DNA of 64,000 bases from Arthrobacter sulfonylureivorans (GTDB lineage Bacteria > Actinomycetota > Actinomycetes > Actinomycetales > Micrococcaceae): contig RJAE01000004.1 in the NCBI GenBank assembly GCA_004000035.1, forward strand, positions 62,001 to 126,000, read 5' to 3'. The position numbers were made by a program, and so were the translations under genes. Below are positions 36,100-45,629 of the stretch, one piece after another. The notes under the pieces were generated by a model, which saw only the letters and a program-made list of their open reading frames with translations, did no database searches and had not been told where the DNA came from. How positions within the stretch are numbered: position 1 is the first letter of the stretch; each line of letters starts with the position of its first letter.

Positions 36100-36747
36100 A
36101 TGCAGACCGTGCTGACCAGCAGCCGGCTGTCCCTGAGGATGCTGCGCCTGTTTGCCGGGCTCTTCGCCTATGGCATCGCGATCGCGCTGATGATCCGGGC
36201 CAATCTCGGCTCCGCCCCGTGGGACGTGCTGAGCCAGGGCATTGCCCGCGCCACGGGCATGAGCTTCGGCTGGGCAACGGTGGCGATCAGCGCGGCCGTG
36301 CTGCTGCTGTGGATCCCGCTGCGGCAGAAGCCGGGTGCCGGCACCATTGCCAACGCACTGCTTGTTGGCTTCTTCGCCGACATCGGGCTGCTGGTCATTC
36401 CGATCTGGCACCACCTTGGCGCGCAGCTGCTGTCCTTCGGTTCCGGCCTGCTGCTGCTGGCAGCCGCAAGCGCCCTGTATATCGGAGCGGGACTCGGCCC
36501 CGGACCTCGCGACGGCTTGATGACCGGACTGCATGCAGTCACCGGGTGGCAGGTCTGGATTGTCCGGACCGGAATCGAAGCGGCGGTGACGCTGGCGGGC
36601 TGGCTGCTCGGCGGCGTCGTCGGGCTCGGCACGCTGGTGTTCGTGCTGGCCATCGGACCCCTGATCCAGCTGTTTCTGAAATGGATGTACGTCGATCTGA
36701 ACCCTGCCGCCCGCAAGCAGGCCGCCGGCACTCCCGTCCACGACTAA
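36100..36747 (+). CDS. YczE/YyaS/YitT family membrane protein
   Basis: The 215-residue protein has about five or six membrane helices. FAYGIAIALMIRANLGSAPWDVLSQG near residue 20 and GLGPGPRDGLMTGLH near residue 133 are the recurring motifs of YczE-like proteins. ATG at 36100 has a GGAG site 7 bases upstream; the frame is open from 35929 but the earlier part is not membrane-like. The function of this family is unresolved and transport is only a guess. It converges on the RlmA-type gene. Confidence 0.82.
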   Translation: MQTVLTSSRLSLRMLRLFAGLFAYGIAIALMIRANLGSAPWDVLSQGIARATGMSFGWATVAISAAVLLLWIPLRQKPGAGTIANALLVGFFADIGLLVIPIWHHLGAQLLSFGSGLLLLAAASALYIGAGLGPGPRDGLMTGLHAVTGWQVWIVRTGIEAAVTLAGWLLGGVVGLGTLVFVLAIGPLIQLFLKWMYVDLNPAARKQAAGTPVHD

Positions 36748-36770
36748 CCGGACAGAAGGTCAGCGCTGGC

Positions 36771-37673
36771 CTAGCCGCGGCCGCGGCGCCGGTAGGCAGT
36801 CACGGTGAACCGTGCCGTCACCGGAAGCTGGCCAGCGTCAGCCCCACCTTCTGCCCCGGCGGCTGCGGCCGCGGCCGGCCGGACGTCTCCGGCGTCGATG
36901 TGGTGGGCGTTGGGCCCCATCATGACCAGCCGCACTATATCCTCGGCGCCCAGCTCAAGCGGCACCTGAAGCGCAACGGATTCCACTTCCTCAAATCCAT
37001 CACCCAGCGTCTCGCCCAGCCGTTCCGATTTGTCGGTGTCGACAGCCAGCAGCGGCACCACCTCGCGCAGTTCGTCCACATGGCCGGGTGCGGCGGTGGC
37101 CACCAGCAGGTGCCCGCCGGGCTTCAGCACCCGGGCGAACTCGGCCGGATTGCGGGGAGCGAAGACGTTGAGGATCAGGTCGGTGCTGCGGGCGGCAAGC
37201 GGCAGCGGCTTCCAGAGGTCCCAGACCACGCACAAGGCGTCAGGCAGCGCCCGGGCAGCCCGGCGGAGGGCGAACTTGGACAAATCCAGCGCCAGGGCCC
37301 GCCCGTCCGCCAGGTTACGCAGCACGGCCTCGAGGTAGTACCCGGTGCCGGCACCGGCATCCAGCAGAACGGGAGCCTGGGTTCCGGCCAGGAGTGTGCC
37401 GGCCGTCGCCGCCAGCTGAAGGGCAAGCGGAGCGTAATGTCCGGCGCCCAGGAAGGCGTCGCGGGCAGCCACCATCTCGGCGGTGTCCGGAATGAAGCGG
37501 GTGCCGCGGCCGGTGAGCATGTTGACGTAACCCTGCCGGGCGCCGTCGTACTGGTGGCCTGCCACACAACGCAGACCCTGGGCCGGAAACTGCCCCGCGG
37601 CTTCCAGTTGTTCCCCGCAGACCGGGCAGAGCATCAGCGATATCAGGTCCAGGGGGCGTGCGGCGGAGGGCAT
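36771..37673 (-). CDS. RlmA-type 23S rRNA (guanine-N1) methyltransferase
   Basis: The 300-residue protein starts with a zinc ribbon (CPVCGEQL ... CVAGHQYD) and then GYVNML, the arrangement of RlmA/TlrB enzymes that methylate G745 or G748 in 23S rRNA. The SAM motif is VLLDAGAGTGYYLEAVL near residue 104, followed by NVFAPRNPAEFARVLKPGG. The C-terminal 40 residues are alanine-rich. A TAGGAT -10 box lies 5 bases before the ATG, so the mRNA may be leaderless. Whether it confers macrolide resistance, as TlrB does, cannot be told. Confidence 0.85.
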   Translation of the reverse strand: MPSAARPLDLISLMLCPVCGEQLEAAGQFPAQGLRCVAGHQYDGARQGYVNMLTGRGTRFIPDTAEMVAARDAFLGAGHYAPLALQLAATAGTLLAGTQAPVLLDAGAGTGYYLEAVLRNLADGRALALDLSKFALRRAARALPDALCVVWDLWKPLPLAARSTDLILNVFAPRNPAEFARVLKPGGHLLVATAAPGHVDELREVVPLLAVDTDKSERLGETLGDGFEEVESVALQVPLELGAEDIVRLVMMGPNAHHIDAGDVRPAAAAAAGAEGGADAGQLPVTARFTVTAYRRRGRG

Positions 37674-37747
37674 GCTCCATCCTAGGCAATACGGCTGGTG
37701 GTCCGGCTGATTGGCTCCGGCCCGGCGATGAGACTAGGCTCACAAGC

Positions 37748-39814
37748 GTGAGATCTGAAGACATTGCTTTATTTAATTCGCTGTCCGGCCCGACGTTCCA
37801 CCCGGACGGTAGCCGCGCGGCTGTTTCCGTCACCCATCCGGACTTCGCGTCGGACAGTTATGTAGGGCAATTGTGGGAAGTTCCGCTCGACGACGGCGGT
37901 GCCTCGCGCCGTCTGACCCGCGGATTCAGGGATACCGCCCCGGCCTACTCGCCCGACGGCGGTTCGCTGGCTTTCCTGCGGGCGGCAGCACCGGGGGAGC
38001 GGCCGCAGCTGATGGTGGTGGACAGCCGCGGCGGAGAGCCAGTGGCCGTCACCGAGCAAAAACTTGGAGTCTCCGCCTTCGTTTGGGCGCCGGACTCCCG
38101 CCGCCTGGTCTTCGCCGCCCGCGTCCCGGCCGAGGGCCGGTACGGCACGGTGGACGGCGTGGGCCCCGGCGCCGAGGATGCCCGGCTGGTCACCGGCTAC
38201 AAGTACCGGATGAACGGCGCCGGCTACACCGGCGACAAGCGCACCCACCTGTTCATGGTGGATGCGCCGGATCTGCAGGCCGAACCGGCGGTTGAACCGG
38301 TGGGCCGGGCCCGGAAGTCCACCGAGGATGCCGGCGCAGAGTTTTCCGCGCTGGCCCCGGCCCGGCAGCTCACCAGCGCGGACGCCGACCACGACTGCCC
38401 GGCCTTCAGCCCGGACGGCCGGACGCTGTACTTCACCGCAGCCCTGCACGACGGCGCCGACGAGGATCTGCGGAGCGACGTCTATGCCCTGGATCCAGAG
38501 GCATCCGACGCACGGCCGCGGCTCATGTCCAACCTCTCCGGCGAGACGCTGGGCGTCGGCTCCCCACGGCCCAGCGACGACGGCGCCTGGCTGTTCTATC
38601 TGGGCAGCTCGATCGGGGACGGGACGGACTTCGTCGCCCGCAATACCGCACTGTATGTGGCTCCCGCATCCGCCCCGCACCAGGTGCGGCGGCTGACTGA
38701 TCCGGAGACGATGGATCTGGACGAAGGCGAGCTGGTGGCCGCCGGCCCGGACTCCGTGCTGGCCGTGAACCGGCACCGGGGCGCTGCGCAACTGCTGGAA
38801 GTCTCCGCCGCGGGCGGCATCAAGCTGCTTGTCGACGGACCGCTGAAGGTGGCGGCTGCCGCTCATGCCGCCGGCCGGACCGTGGTCAGTTATTCCGACG
38901 CTGGGACAGCGGGAGACCTGGCGCTGGTTTCCGATGCAGGCCTGTCCCGTTTGACCGACTTCTCCGCCGCGTTGCGCAGCGCCGGCATTGGCAAACCCCG
39001 GGAAGAGGTCTTTGCCTCGGCGGACGGCTACCCGGTGCATGGCTGGGTGCTGCTGCCCGAGGGTGAGGGGCCGCACCCGGTGCTACTGAACATCCACGGC
39101 GGGCCGTTCGCCCAGTACGGCTGGGAGGTGTTCGATGAGGCGCAGGTCTACGCCGAGGCGGGCTACGCCGTCGTGATGTGCAACCCGCGGGGTTCCGCCG
39201 GCTACGGCCAGGCGCATGGCCGGGCCATCAAGGGCGCCATGGGGACCGTGGATATGGCGGACGTCCTGGCGTTCCTGGAAGGCGCCGTCGCCGCGTACCC
39301 GCAGCTGGACGGCAGCCGGCAGGGCATCATGGGCGGCTCCTACGGCGGCTATCTGAGCGCCTGGACTGTGTCCCAGGACCACCGGTTCGCAGCGGCGATC
39401 GTGGAGCGCGGTTACCTGGACCCGCCGTCGTTCGTCGGATCCTCGGACATCGGCTGGTTCTTCTCCGACGAATACACCGGGACGGATCCGGACCAGGTCC
39501 GCGGCCAGAATCCCTTTGCCCAGCTGGACGCGGTGCGCACCCCGGTGTTCGTCATCCACTCCGAAGAGGACCTACGCTGCCCGCTGGAGCAGGCCCAGCG
39601 CTACTACGTGGGACTGAAGCAGCGCGGCGTCCCCACCCAGCTGCTGATCTTCCCCGGTGAGAACCATGAGTTGTCGCGTGCCGGCACCCCGTGGCACCGG
39701 AAGCAGCGCTTCGACGAAATCCTGCGGTGGTGGGCAACCTACCTTCCCACCCAGCAGAACAACGACGGCGGGGTCGCTGCCGCAGCCGGCACGAAAGCAA
39801 CTGCTACGGCCTAG
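37748..39814 (+). CDS. S9 family peptidase (prolyl oligopeptidase-like)
   Basis: The 688-residue enzyme has an N-terminal beta-propeller (repeats such as PAYSPDGGSLAFLR and PAFSPDGRTLYF) and a C-terminal alpha/beta hydrolase. The catalytic Ser is in GGSYGGYLSAW near residue 532, the Asp in HSEEDLRCPLE near residue 605 and the His in GENHELSR near residue 640. It cleaves short peptides or acyl-amino acids in related enzymes. No signal peptide is seen. GTG at 37748 lies 6 bases after a TAGGCT -10 box, so leaderless translation is likely. Its stop overlaps the def stop by 4 bases tail to tail. Confidence 0.92.
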   Translation: MRSEDIALFNSLSGPTFHPDGSRAAVSVTHPDFASDSYVGQLWEVPLDDGGASRRLTRGFRDTAPAYSPDGGSLAFLRAAAPGERPQLMVVDSRGGEPVAVTEQKLGVSAFVWAPDSRRLVFAARVPAEGRYGTVDGVGPGAEDARLVTGYKYRMNGAGYTGDKRTHLFMVDAPDLQAEPAVEPVGRARKSTEDAGAEFSALAPARQLTSADADHDCPAFSPDGRTLYFTAALHDGADEDLRSDVYALDPEASDARPRLMSNLSGETLGVGSPRPSDDGAWLFYLGSSIGDGTDFVARNTALYVAPASAPHQVRRLTDPETMDLDEGELVAAGPDSVLAVNRHRGAAQLLEVSAAGGIKLLVDGPLKVAAAAHAAGRTVVSYSDAGTAGDLALVSDAGLSRLTDFSAALRSAGIGKPREEVFASADGYPVHGWVLLPEGEGPHPVLLNIHGGPFAQYGWEVFDEAQVYAEAGYAVVMCNPRGSAGYGQAHGRAIKGAMGTVDMADVLAFLEGAVAAYPQLDGSRQGIMGGSYGGYLSAWTVSQDHRFAAAIVERGYLDPPSFVGSSDIGWFFSDEYTGTDPDQVRGQNPFAQLDAVRTPVFVIHSEEDLRCPLEQAQRYYVGLKQRGVPTQLLIFPGENHELSRAGTPWHRKQRFDEILRWWATYLPTQQNNDGGVAAAAGTKATATA

Positions 39815-40470
39815 GGCCGCCTTGGCCGGGCGCCGGTCTGGAAGTTCAGGCCGGCGCGCGCCTGATCAACCGTTGGCTGGGCCCAGTAGCGGAAGTACTC
39901 GGCGTTGCCGCAGAGCGAACGCGGCAACATCTTGTCCACGTAGATGGTGCCGGACAGGTGGTCCGTTTCGTGCTGCACGATCCTGGCCTGCCAGCCGGTG
40001 AAGCTTTCGCGCCGGTGGCTGCCGTCGGGCTGGTCGTAGTCCAGTTCGACGCTGCGGTGCCGTTCCACTACGCCTTGGAATCCGGCGAAGGACAGGCACC
40101 CCTCATAGAAGGCGGCCGTTTCCTCACCGACGGCGCGGTAGGACGGATTGATGATCGCGCAATAGGGGAGTGGGGCGCGGTGACGGGCTTCGGCGATCTC
40201 AGGCTCCGCATCGAAGGTGTCCTCAAGGACCGCAATCCGCAACGGGATCCCGATTTGCGGAGCTGCCAGTCCGACGCCGGGGGCAGCCTGCATGGTCCGG
40301 CGCATCAGGCCCAACAACGCGGTCAGGTCGGCAGTGTCCAGCTGCCCGTCGAAGGCGGCTGCCTGGCGGCGAAGCACCGGTTCGCCGATTTGCAGGATCG
40401 GGGCTGGTTCGCCGGAGGCCGCCAGGGTATGGACTAGATCGCGCAGTTGCTCGGCAGAATAGTCGGTCAC
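39811..40470 (-). CDS. def: Peptide deformylase
   Basis: The enzyme removes the N-formyl group from nascent proteins. All three motifs are present in the 219-residue product: GVGLAAPQIG near residue 67, EGCLSF near residue 120 and the metal-binding HETDH in QHETDHLSG near residue 165. GTG at 40470 follows a TACACT -10 box by 10 bases, with GAGGG between. The open frame to 40671 runs through a tandem repeat and is not part of the protein. Confidence 0.95.
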   Translation of the reverse strand: MTDYSAEQLRDLVHTLAASGEPAPILQIGEPVLRRQAAAFDGQLDTADLTALLGLMRRTMQAAPGVGLAAPQIGIPLRIAVLEDTFDAEPEIAEARHRAPLPYCAIINPSYRAVGEETAAFYEGCLSFAGFQGVVERHRSVELDYDQPDGSHRRESFTGWQARIVQHETDHLSGTIYVDKMLPRSLCGNAEYFRYWAQPTVDQARAGLNFQTGARPRRP

Positions 40471-40490
40471 AGCCCTCAAGTGTAGGCGCT

Positions 40491-40554
40491 GGCACGGCCC
40501 GACAGGCTCCGGCACGGCCCGACAGGCTCCGGCACGGCCCGACAGGCTCTGGCA
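40491..40554. repeat. Three tandem copies of a 20-bp unit upstream of def
   Basis: GGCACGGCCCGACAGGCTCC occurs twice exactly and a third time with one change, followed by the first four bases of another copy. It lies just upstream of the def promoter and behind the lipoprotein gene. It is a possible slippage tract or multi-site binding element. Confidence 0.95.
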
Positions 40555-40609
40555 GATGTGCCGCGCTGGCCGCTGCCGGCCATCGTGCGGGGCAGGCAGC
40601 GGCCGGCCG

Positions 40610-41512
40610 TTAGCCCGTCTGGCCGGCCGCCGCACAAGCTTCCGTGATGAAGCTGTACACCGCGCGGTCAAACTCGTGGCCAGCGTTCAACCGGAGGACG
40701 CCATGCCATTCCCCCGCCGCGATGCTCACCGGGATCCGGGTGCCCAGCTTGTCCTCGGCCAGGGCATGCTGATCGCAGCGCATCGGCACAATGTGCAGGT
40801 CCAGGCGGGACGCCGGGTCAGTTCCGTGCACGCGGAGGTCCCTGGGCCAGGCATGTTTGCCGTCCTCGTCCAGCAGCGTGGTGGTGCCAAAAGATTCGAT
40901 GACCATCGAATCCTTCCCCCCGGACGGTTCCACAGCTATTCCCACCACCGCGGAGCTGCTGCCGGGCAGTACTTTCAGTGTCTGGTCAATCCGGAGCTCG
41001 GCCACCGAAGCCGCGGCCTGCGCCAAGCAGTCCTCGGAGTGGTTGCGGGAGAGCACGTTATGCGGATCGTCGGCCCGGACTTCCACAGTGCTCAGCCCGG
41101 ACCGCTCACTGTCCATCGTCACCGTTATCCGATGCGTCGCAGCCTCCGCATGCTGACCGGCCGAACACTGGGCCAGCGGCAGCTCGGCCGGCAGGCTGAC
41201 CGTTGAACCGGCCGCGACTCTGGTCCCGCCGGTGCGCGTGGGCTTCCAGTCCGCAGCTCCTTCGTACAGAGCTGAATGCAGGGTGGCCGACGTCACGAGC
41301 ACGGGGTCCCGGGAAATGTTCGTGATCAGCAGGTTGACCACACGGTCCGTGTAGTGGGCGCGGCCCTGGTCCACGGCTGCGGACACGGGATGGTTATCCG
41401 CCGGGGTGGCGGGGGACAGGTCCCTTGGAGCCCCGGTACAGGCAGACAGCAGAGCGGCCGCCACCATCAGCACCACCGAACAGTTCCCATTCCTTCGGCG
41501 ACGGTGATCCAT
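40610..41512 (-). CDS. Hypothetical lipoprotein
   Basis: The 300-residue product begins MDHRRRRNGNCSVVLMVAAA with a lipobox LLSAC near residue 25, so it should be a lipid-anchored exported protein. The rest looks like beta-rich domains (VVNLLITNISRDPVLVTSAT) with no enzyme motif. ATG at 41512 is preferred because it gives a compact signal peptide; the open frame extends to 41716 and would overlap the divergent exonuclease gene. Function unknown. Confidence 0.78.
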   Translation of the reverse strand: MDHRRRRNGNCSVVLMVAAALLSACTGAPRDLSPATPADNHPVSAAVDQGRAHYTDRVVNLLITNISRDPVLVTSATLHSALYEGAADWKPTRTGGTRVAAGSTVSLPAELPLAQCSAGQHAEAATHRITVTMDSERSGLSTVEVRADDPHNVLSRNHSEDCLAQAAASVAELRIDQTLKVLPGSSSAVVGIAVEPSGGKDSMVIESFGTTTLLDEDGKHAWPRDLRVHGTDPASRLDLHIVPMRCDQHALAEDKLGTRIPVSIAAGEWHGVLRLNAGHEFDRAVYSFITEACAAAGQTG

Positions 41513-41573
41513 GCCACTAAGGTAGTACCAACTCCGGTGGACTTGGTCCTCGCCAGCAGCGAAAGGGTAACTT

Positions 41574-42515
41574 ATGGACGAACGACTCATGCTCCTCGAC
41601 ACCGCATCGCTGTATTTCCGGGCCTTCCATGCCCTGCCCGACTCGATCAAGGCCAAGGACGGCACACCAGTTAACGCCGTGCGCGGGTTGCTCGACATCG
41701 TGGCCCGGCTGGTCACCGACTACCGGCCCACCCAGCTGGTCGCCTGCTGGGACAACGACTGGCGTCCCGCCTGGCGGGTCGAGCTGATTCCGACCTACAA
41801 ACGCCACCGCGTGGCCTCCACCGTGCCGGGCGGCGTCGATGTTGAAGAGACGCCGCCGGGGCTGGTGGACCAACTGCCGTTGATCCGCGAGGTGCTTGCC
41901 GCGCTCGACCTCGCCGTCGTCGGGGCTGACCATCATGAGGCCGACGACGTGATCGGCAGCCTTGCCACCCAAGCCGACGTTCCCGTCGACATCGTGACCG
42001 GGGACCGGGACCTGTTCCAACTGGTGGACGACGAGCGCGACGTCCGGGTGATCTACACCGCCCGGGGCATGAGCAATCTGGAAGTCCTCACGGACGTGTC
42101 CGTGGTGCGCAAGTACGGCGTTCTGCCGGTCCAGTACGCGGACTTCGCCACGCTGCGCGGAGACACTTCCGACGGCCTGCCAGGGGTGCCCGGCATCGGC
42201 GACAAAACCGCGGCCGGGCTGCTGAAGGACCATGGCAGCCTGGACGGGATAATTGCTGCGGCGGCGGACCCGAACGCTGAGATGTCCGCGCGGTTCCGGG
42301 CGAAGATTGCAGAGTCCGCCGACTACCTGAAGGTGGCGCCCACCGTTGTCAATGTTGTCCGGGACCTTGACCTCGCCGGCTTTGACGGCCGCCTGCGGGC
42401 ACCGGACAGCGACCATGCGGAACGACTGGATCGGCTCGGCACCGAATTGAACATTAGTGGGCCGCTGGGCCGCGCCCGCAAGGCGTTGGCGACGGCGGGC
42501 GAGGCCTCCGGCTGA
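41574..42515 (+). CDS. 5'-3' exonuclease (PolA N-terminal domain-like)
   Basis: The 313-residue protein matches the 5' nuclease domain of DNA polymerase I without the polymerase. MLLDTASLYFRAFHAL starts the fold. ACWDNDWRPAWR near residue 57, DHHEADDVIGSLA near residue 122 and TGDRDLFQLV near residue 142 supply the metal-binding acids. GLPGVPGIGDKTAAGLLKDHG near residue 202 is the helix-hairpin-helix. It probably trims flaps or RNA primers. A GAAAGGG site precedes the ATG. Confidence 0.92.
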   Translation: MDERLMLLDTASLYFRAFHALPDSIKAKDGTPVNAVRGLLDIVARLVTDYRPTQLVACWDNDWRPAWRVELIPTYKRHRVASTVPGGVDVEETPPGLVDQLPLIREVLAALDLAVVGADHHEADDVIGSLATQADVPVDIVTGDRDLFQLVDDERDVRVIYTARGMSNLEVLTDVSVVRKYGVLPVQYADFATLRGDTSDGLPGVPGIGDKTAAGLLKDHGSLDGIIAAAADPNAEMSARFRAKIAESADYLKVAPTVVNVVRDLDLAGFDGRLRAPDSDHAERLDRLGTELNISGPLGRARKALATAGEASG

Positions 42516-42677
42516 CAGAACGGCACCGCCTGCGCGCCGGGCGCTCACCCCGGCGGCCGGCCATGCCGGTCAGGAATGGAGAAGCGCCCGGGTCCACGCC
42601 ACGGCTAGCATTACCGTCATGGATATCTTCACCGTCGGAGACCGCAACGGTGACCCCGCCCTACAGATGGAGACACG

Positions 42678-45065
42678 ATGAGCACGGCCACCACGACGGA
42701 CTCGCAGCCGGGGCCGATGCACGCCGCGGACAGCCACGACCTGATCACCGTGCAGGGCGCGCGGGTGAACAACCTGAAGGACATCAGCGTTGAGATTCCC
42801 AAACGCCGCTTGACGGTCTTTACCGGCGTCTCCGGCTCCGGCAAGAGTTCGCTGGTGTTCGCCACCATCGCCGCGGAGTCCCAGCGGATGATCAATGAGA
42901 CGTACAGCGCGTTCGTGCAGGGTTTTATGCCGACGTTGGCTCGCCCCGAGGTAGACGTGCTCGAAGGTTTGACCACCGCGATCATCGTTGACCAGGAACG
43001 GCTGGGCGCCAACCCGCGTTCCACCGTCGGCACCGTCACGGATGCCAACGCGATGCTGCGGATTCTTTTCAGCCGGCTGGGGGACCCGCACATCGGCTCG
43101 CCCAACGCATATTCGTTCAACGTTCCGTCGGTGAAGGCCAGCGGTGCCATTACGGTGGAACGCGGCGGCAGGACCAAGGCCGAAAAGGCCACCTTCCATC
43201 GGCTGGGCGGCATGTGCCCGCGCTGTGAGGGCATGGGCTCCGTGAGTGACTTCGATCTGACCGCACTCTACGACGACACCAAGTCGCTGTCCGAAGGCGC
43301 CCTGACCGTCCCCGGCTACAGCATGGACGGCTGGTACGGGCGCATTTTCAGCGGCGCCGGCTTGCCGATGGACAAGCCGATCGGCAAGTACACCAAGAAG
43401 GAGCTGCACCAGCTGCTCTACGCCGAGCCCACCAAGATCAAGGTGGAGGGCATCAACCTCACCTATGAGGGGTTGATCCCCAAGATCCAGAAGTCCATGC
43501 TCTCCAAGGACCGTGAGGCGATGCAGCCCCACGTCCGGGCCTTCGTGGACCGGGCCATCACCTTTGACACCTGCCCCGATTGCGGCGGCACCCGGCTGGC
43601 CCAGGAGGCCCTCTCGTCGAAGATCAAGGGGCAGAACATCGCGGACCTCTGCTCGCTGCAGATCACCGACCTGGCCGACTGGGTCCGGAAACTGGATGAG
43701 CCCTCGGTCGCCCCGCTGGTCTCGGGGCTTCAGCATCTGCTCGACTCGTTTACCGAAATCGGACTCGGCTATCTTTCCCTTGACCGTCCCTCGGGCACCC
43801 TGTCCGGGGGAGAGGCGCAGCGCACCAAGATGATCCGGCATCTCGGTTCGTCCCTCACGGATGTCACCTACGTGTTTGACGAGCCCACCATCGGATTGCA
43901 CCCGCATGACATCGAGCGAATGAACCAGTTGCTGCTGCAGCTGCGGGACAAGGGCAACACCGTACTGGTCGTCGAACACAAGCCGGAGACCATCGCCATT
44001 GCCGACCACGCGGTCGACCTCGGTCCACGTGCCGGCACGGCGGGCGGAGAAGTGGTCTTCGAAGGCAGCGTCGCCGGGCTGCGCGCCAGCGACACCCTGA
44101 CCGGCCGACACCTCGACGACCGGGCGACGCTCAAAGAAACCGTCCGCGAGGCCCGCGGTGCCCTTGAAGTCCGCGGCGCCACCACGAACAACCTGCAAGG
44201 CGTCGACGTCGATATCCCGCTCGGGATTCTCTGCGTCCTCACCGGTGTCGCCGGGTCCGGCAAGAGTTCGTTGATCAACGGCTCGGTGGCCCGCCGTGAC
44301 GGAGTGGTGGTGGTCGACCAGGGCGCGATCCGCGGTTCCCGGCGCAGCAATCCGGCAACCTATACCGGACTGCTCGAGCCCATCCGGAAGGCGTTTGCGA
44401 AGGCCAATGGCGTCAAGCCGGCGCTCTTCAGCTCGAACTCGGAGGGCGCCTGCCCGGTCTGCAACGGCGCCGGCGTGATCTACACCGACCTCGGCATTAT
44501 GGAAACCGTCGAGTCGACCTGCGAGGAATGCGAAGGCAAGCGCTTCCAGTCGGCAGTGTTGGAGTACACGCTGGGGGAGAGGAACATTGCGGAAGTGCTT
44601 GCGATGTCCGTGACCGCGGCCGAGGAGTTCTTCGGCTCCGGTGAAGCGCGTACTCCGGCAGCTCATAAGATCCTGGACCGGCTCGCGGACGTCGGCCTCG
44701 GCTACCTAACGTTGGGCCAGCCGCTCACCACCTTGTCGGGTGGCGAACGGCAGCGGCTAAAACTGGCCACGCAGATGGCCGAAAAGGGCGACATCTACAT
44801 CCTCGACGAACCGACCACCGGACTTCACCTGGCCGACGTCGAGCAACTGCTCGGCCTGCTGGACCGTCTGGTGGACTCCGGAAAATCGGTCATCGTCATC
44901 GAGCACCACCAGGCCGTCATGGCGCATGCAGACCGGATCATCGATCTGGGCCCGGGCGCAGGCAATGAGGGCGGCCGGATCGTCTTCGAAGGCACACCCG
45001 CCGAACTGGTTGCGGACCGTTCCACCCTGACCGGCAAACACCTGGCGGCGTACGTCGGAGCCTGA
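42678..45065 (+). CDS. UvrA-like ABC ATPase (UvrA2/DrrC type)
   Basis: The 795-residue protein has two ABC modules in the UvrA arrangement: Walker A GVSGSGKSSL near residue 50 and GVAGSGKSSL near residue 527, signatures LSGGEAQR and LSGGERQR, and Walker B FDEPTIGLHP and LDEPTTGLHL. Zinc Cys pairs appear at CPRCEGMG, CPDCGG, CPVCNG and CEECEG. It is about 150 residues shorter than housekeeping UvrA, which fits UvrA2 or DrrC-type proteins lacking the UvrB-binding region. DrrC-type relatives protect against intercalating drugs; the role here is inferred. It stands alone at the edge of the accessory region. Confidence 0.88.
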   Translation: MSTATTTDSQPGPMHAADSHDLITVQGARVNNLKDISVEIPKRRLTVFTGVSGSGKSSLVFATIAAESQRMINETYSAFVQGFMPTLARPEVDVLEGLTTAIIVDQERLGANPRSTVGTVTDANAMLRILFSRLGDPHIGSPNAYSFNVPSVKASGAITVERGGRTKAEKATFHRLGGMCPRCEGMGSVSDFDLTALYDDTKSLSEGALTVPGYSMDGWYGRIFSGAGLPMDKPIGKYTKKELHQLLYAEPTKIKVEGINLTYEGLIPKIQKSMLSKDREAMQPHVRAFVDRAITFDTCPDCGGTRLAQEALSSKIKGQNIADLCSLQITDLADWVRKLDEPSVAPLVSGLQHLLDSFTEIGLGYLSLDRPSGTLSGGEAQRTKMIRHLGSSLTDVTYVFDEPTIGLHPHDIERMNQLLLQLRDKGNTVLVVEHKPETIAIADHAVDLGPRAGTAGGEVVFEGSVAGLRASDTLTGRHLDDRATLKETVREARGALEVRGATTNNLQGVDVDIPLGILCVLTGVAGSGKSSLINGSVARRDGVVVVDQGAIRGSRRSNPATYTGLLEPIRKAFAKANGVKPALFSSNSEGACPVCNGAGVIYTDLGIMETVESTCEECEGKRFQSAVLEYTLGERNIAEVLAMSVTAAEEFFGSGEARTPAAHKILDRLADVGLGYLTLGQPLTTLSGGERQRLKLATQMAEKGDIYILDEPTTGLHLADVEQLLGLLDRLVDSGKSVIVIEHHQAVMAHADRIIDLGPGAGNEGGRIVFEGTPAELVADRSTLTGKHLAAYVGA

Positions 45066-45629
45066 CTCTGCCGCAGCGCCATACTGATCCTGCGCCATGA
45101 GGGGGCTTCCTACATGGCGCAGGATTATGTCAACCTAAGGAGAATCAAGCGGAGCTATGCTAACCCGCAGCTGGGCCGGCAGTCAGGGGTTTACCTGCTG
45201 AGCCTGCGCGCTGTCGATGACGCCAGCTGCAACGCAGACGTCAACACCAACCTGTGGGTGCACGGACATCCGCGGGTTTGGCATGTTCCTGCGTTCGAAC
45301 TCGGCGTCCATCGGCCAACGTGCCTGCGTGGCAACCAACAGGATGTCGGTTCGGAAGACCACCAACGATGCGTCGCTGGAGAGGAAATCCGCGGGTCTTC
45401 GGCTGTCCAGTTGATTCGCCGCAGTCGGTGCGCCAGCTGTCATCCAGCGGATGCAGGGCTCCTCACCCGGCCCTCTTCATAACGCCGATAATCCACATTA
45501 TGTCAACTAGAAGACGGCACATTCCCGGAAAGTGCGAATAGGCCGGCCCCCTGACACCTGCCCCATTTGGCGCGTGAATCCGGGGAACAAGCCGTAATGG
45601 CAGCCCGAAGAAGAACGCTGGATGATTCT
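45066..45629. other. Spacer with no recognised gene
   Basis: Frames of 86-122 codons exist on both strands at 45114-45482, but none shows domain features, a good ribosome-binding site or a convincing composition. The stretch 45480-45545 is AT-rich. The left copy of a diverged repeat starts at 45531. Confidence 0.6.
45531..45586 (+). repeat. Left copy of a diverged direct repeat bracketing the accessory region
   Basis: AGTGCGAATAGGCCGGCCCC is followed by bases similar to those at 50224-50278 (shared TGCGAATA, GCCGG, CCCC, a CACC-type core and TTGGCGC). Similarity is about three quarters over some 55 bases. Both copies have the same orientation and are 4.7 kb apart. Confidence 0.6.

Noticed and set aside
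40471-40671. N-terminal extension of peptide deformylase
   Set aside because: It would translate the 20-bp tandem repeat and the def promoter; no deformylase has such a segment.
45114-45482. Overlapping frames of 122 codons (plus) and 86 codons (minus) after the UvrA-like gene
   Set aside because: No family resemblance, no ribosome-binding site and no domain-like composition; treated as non-coding spacer.
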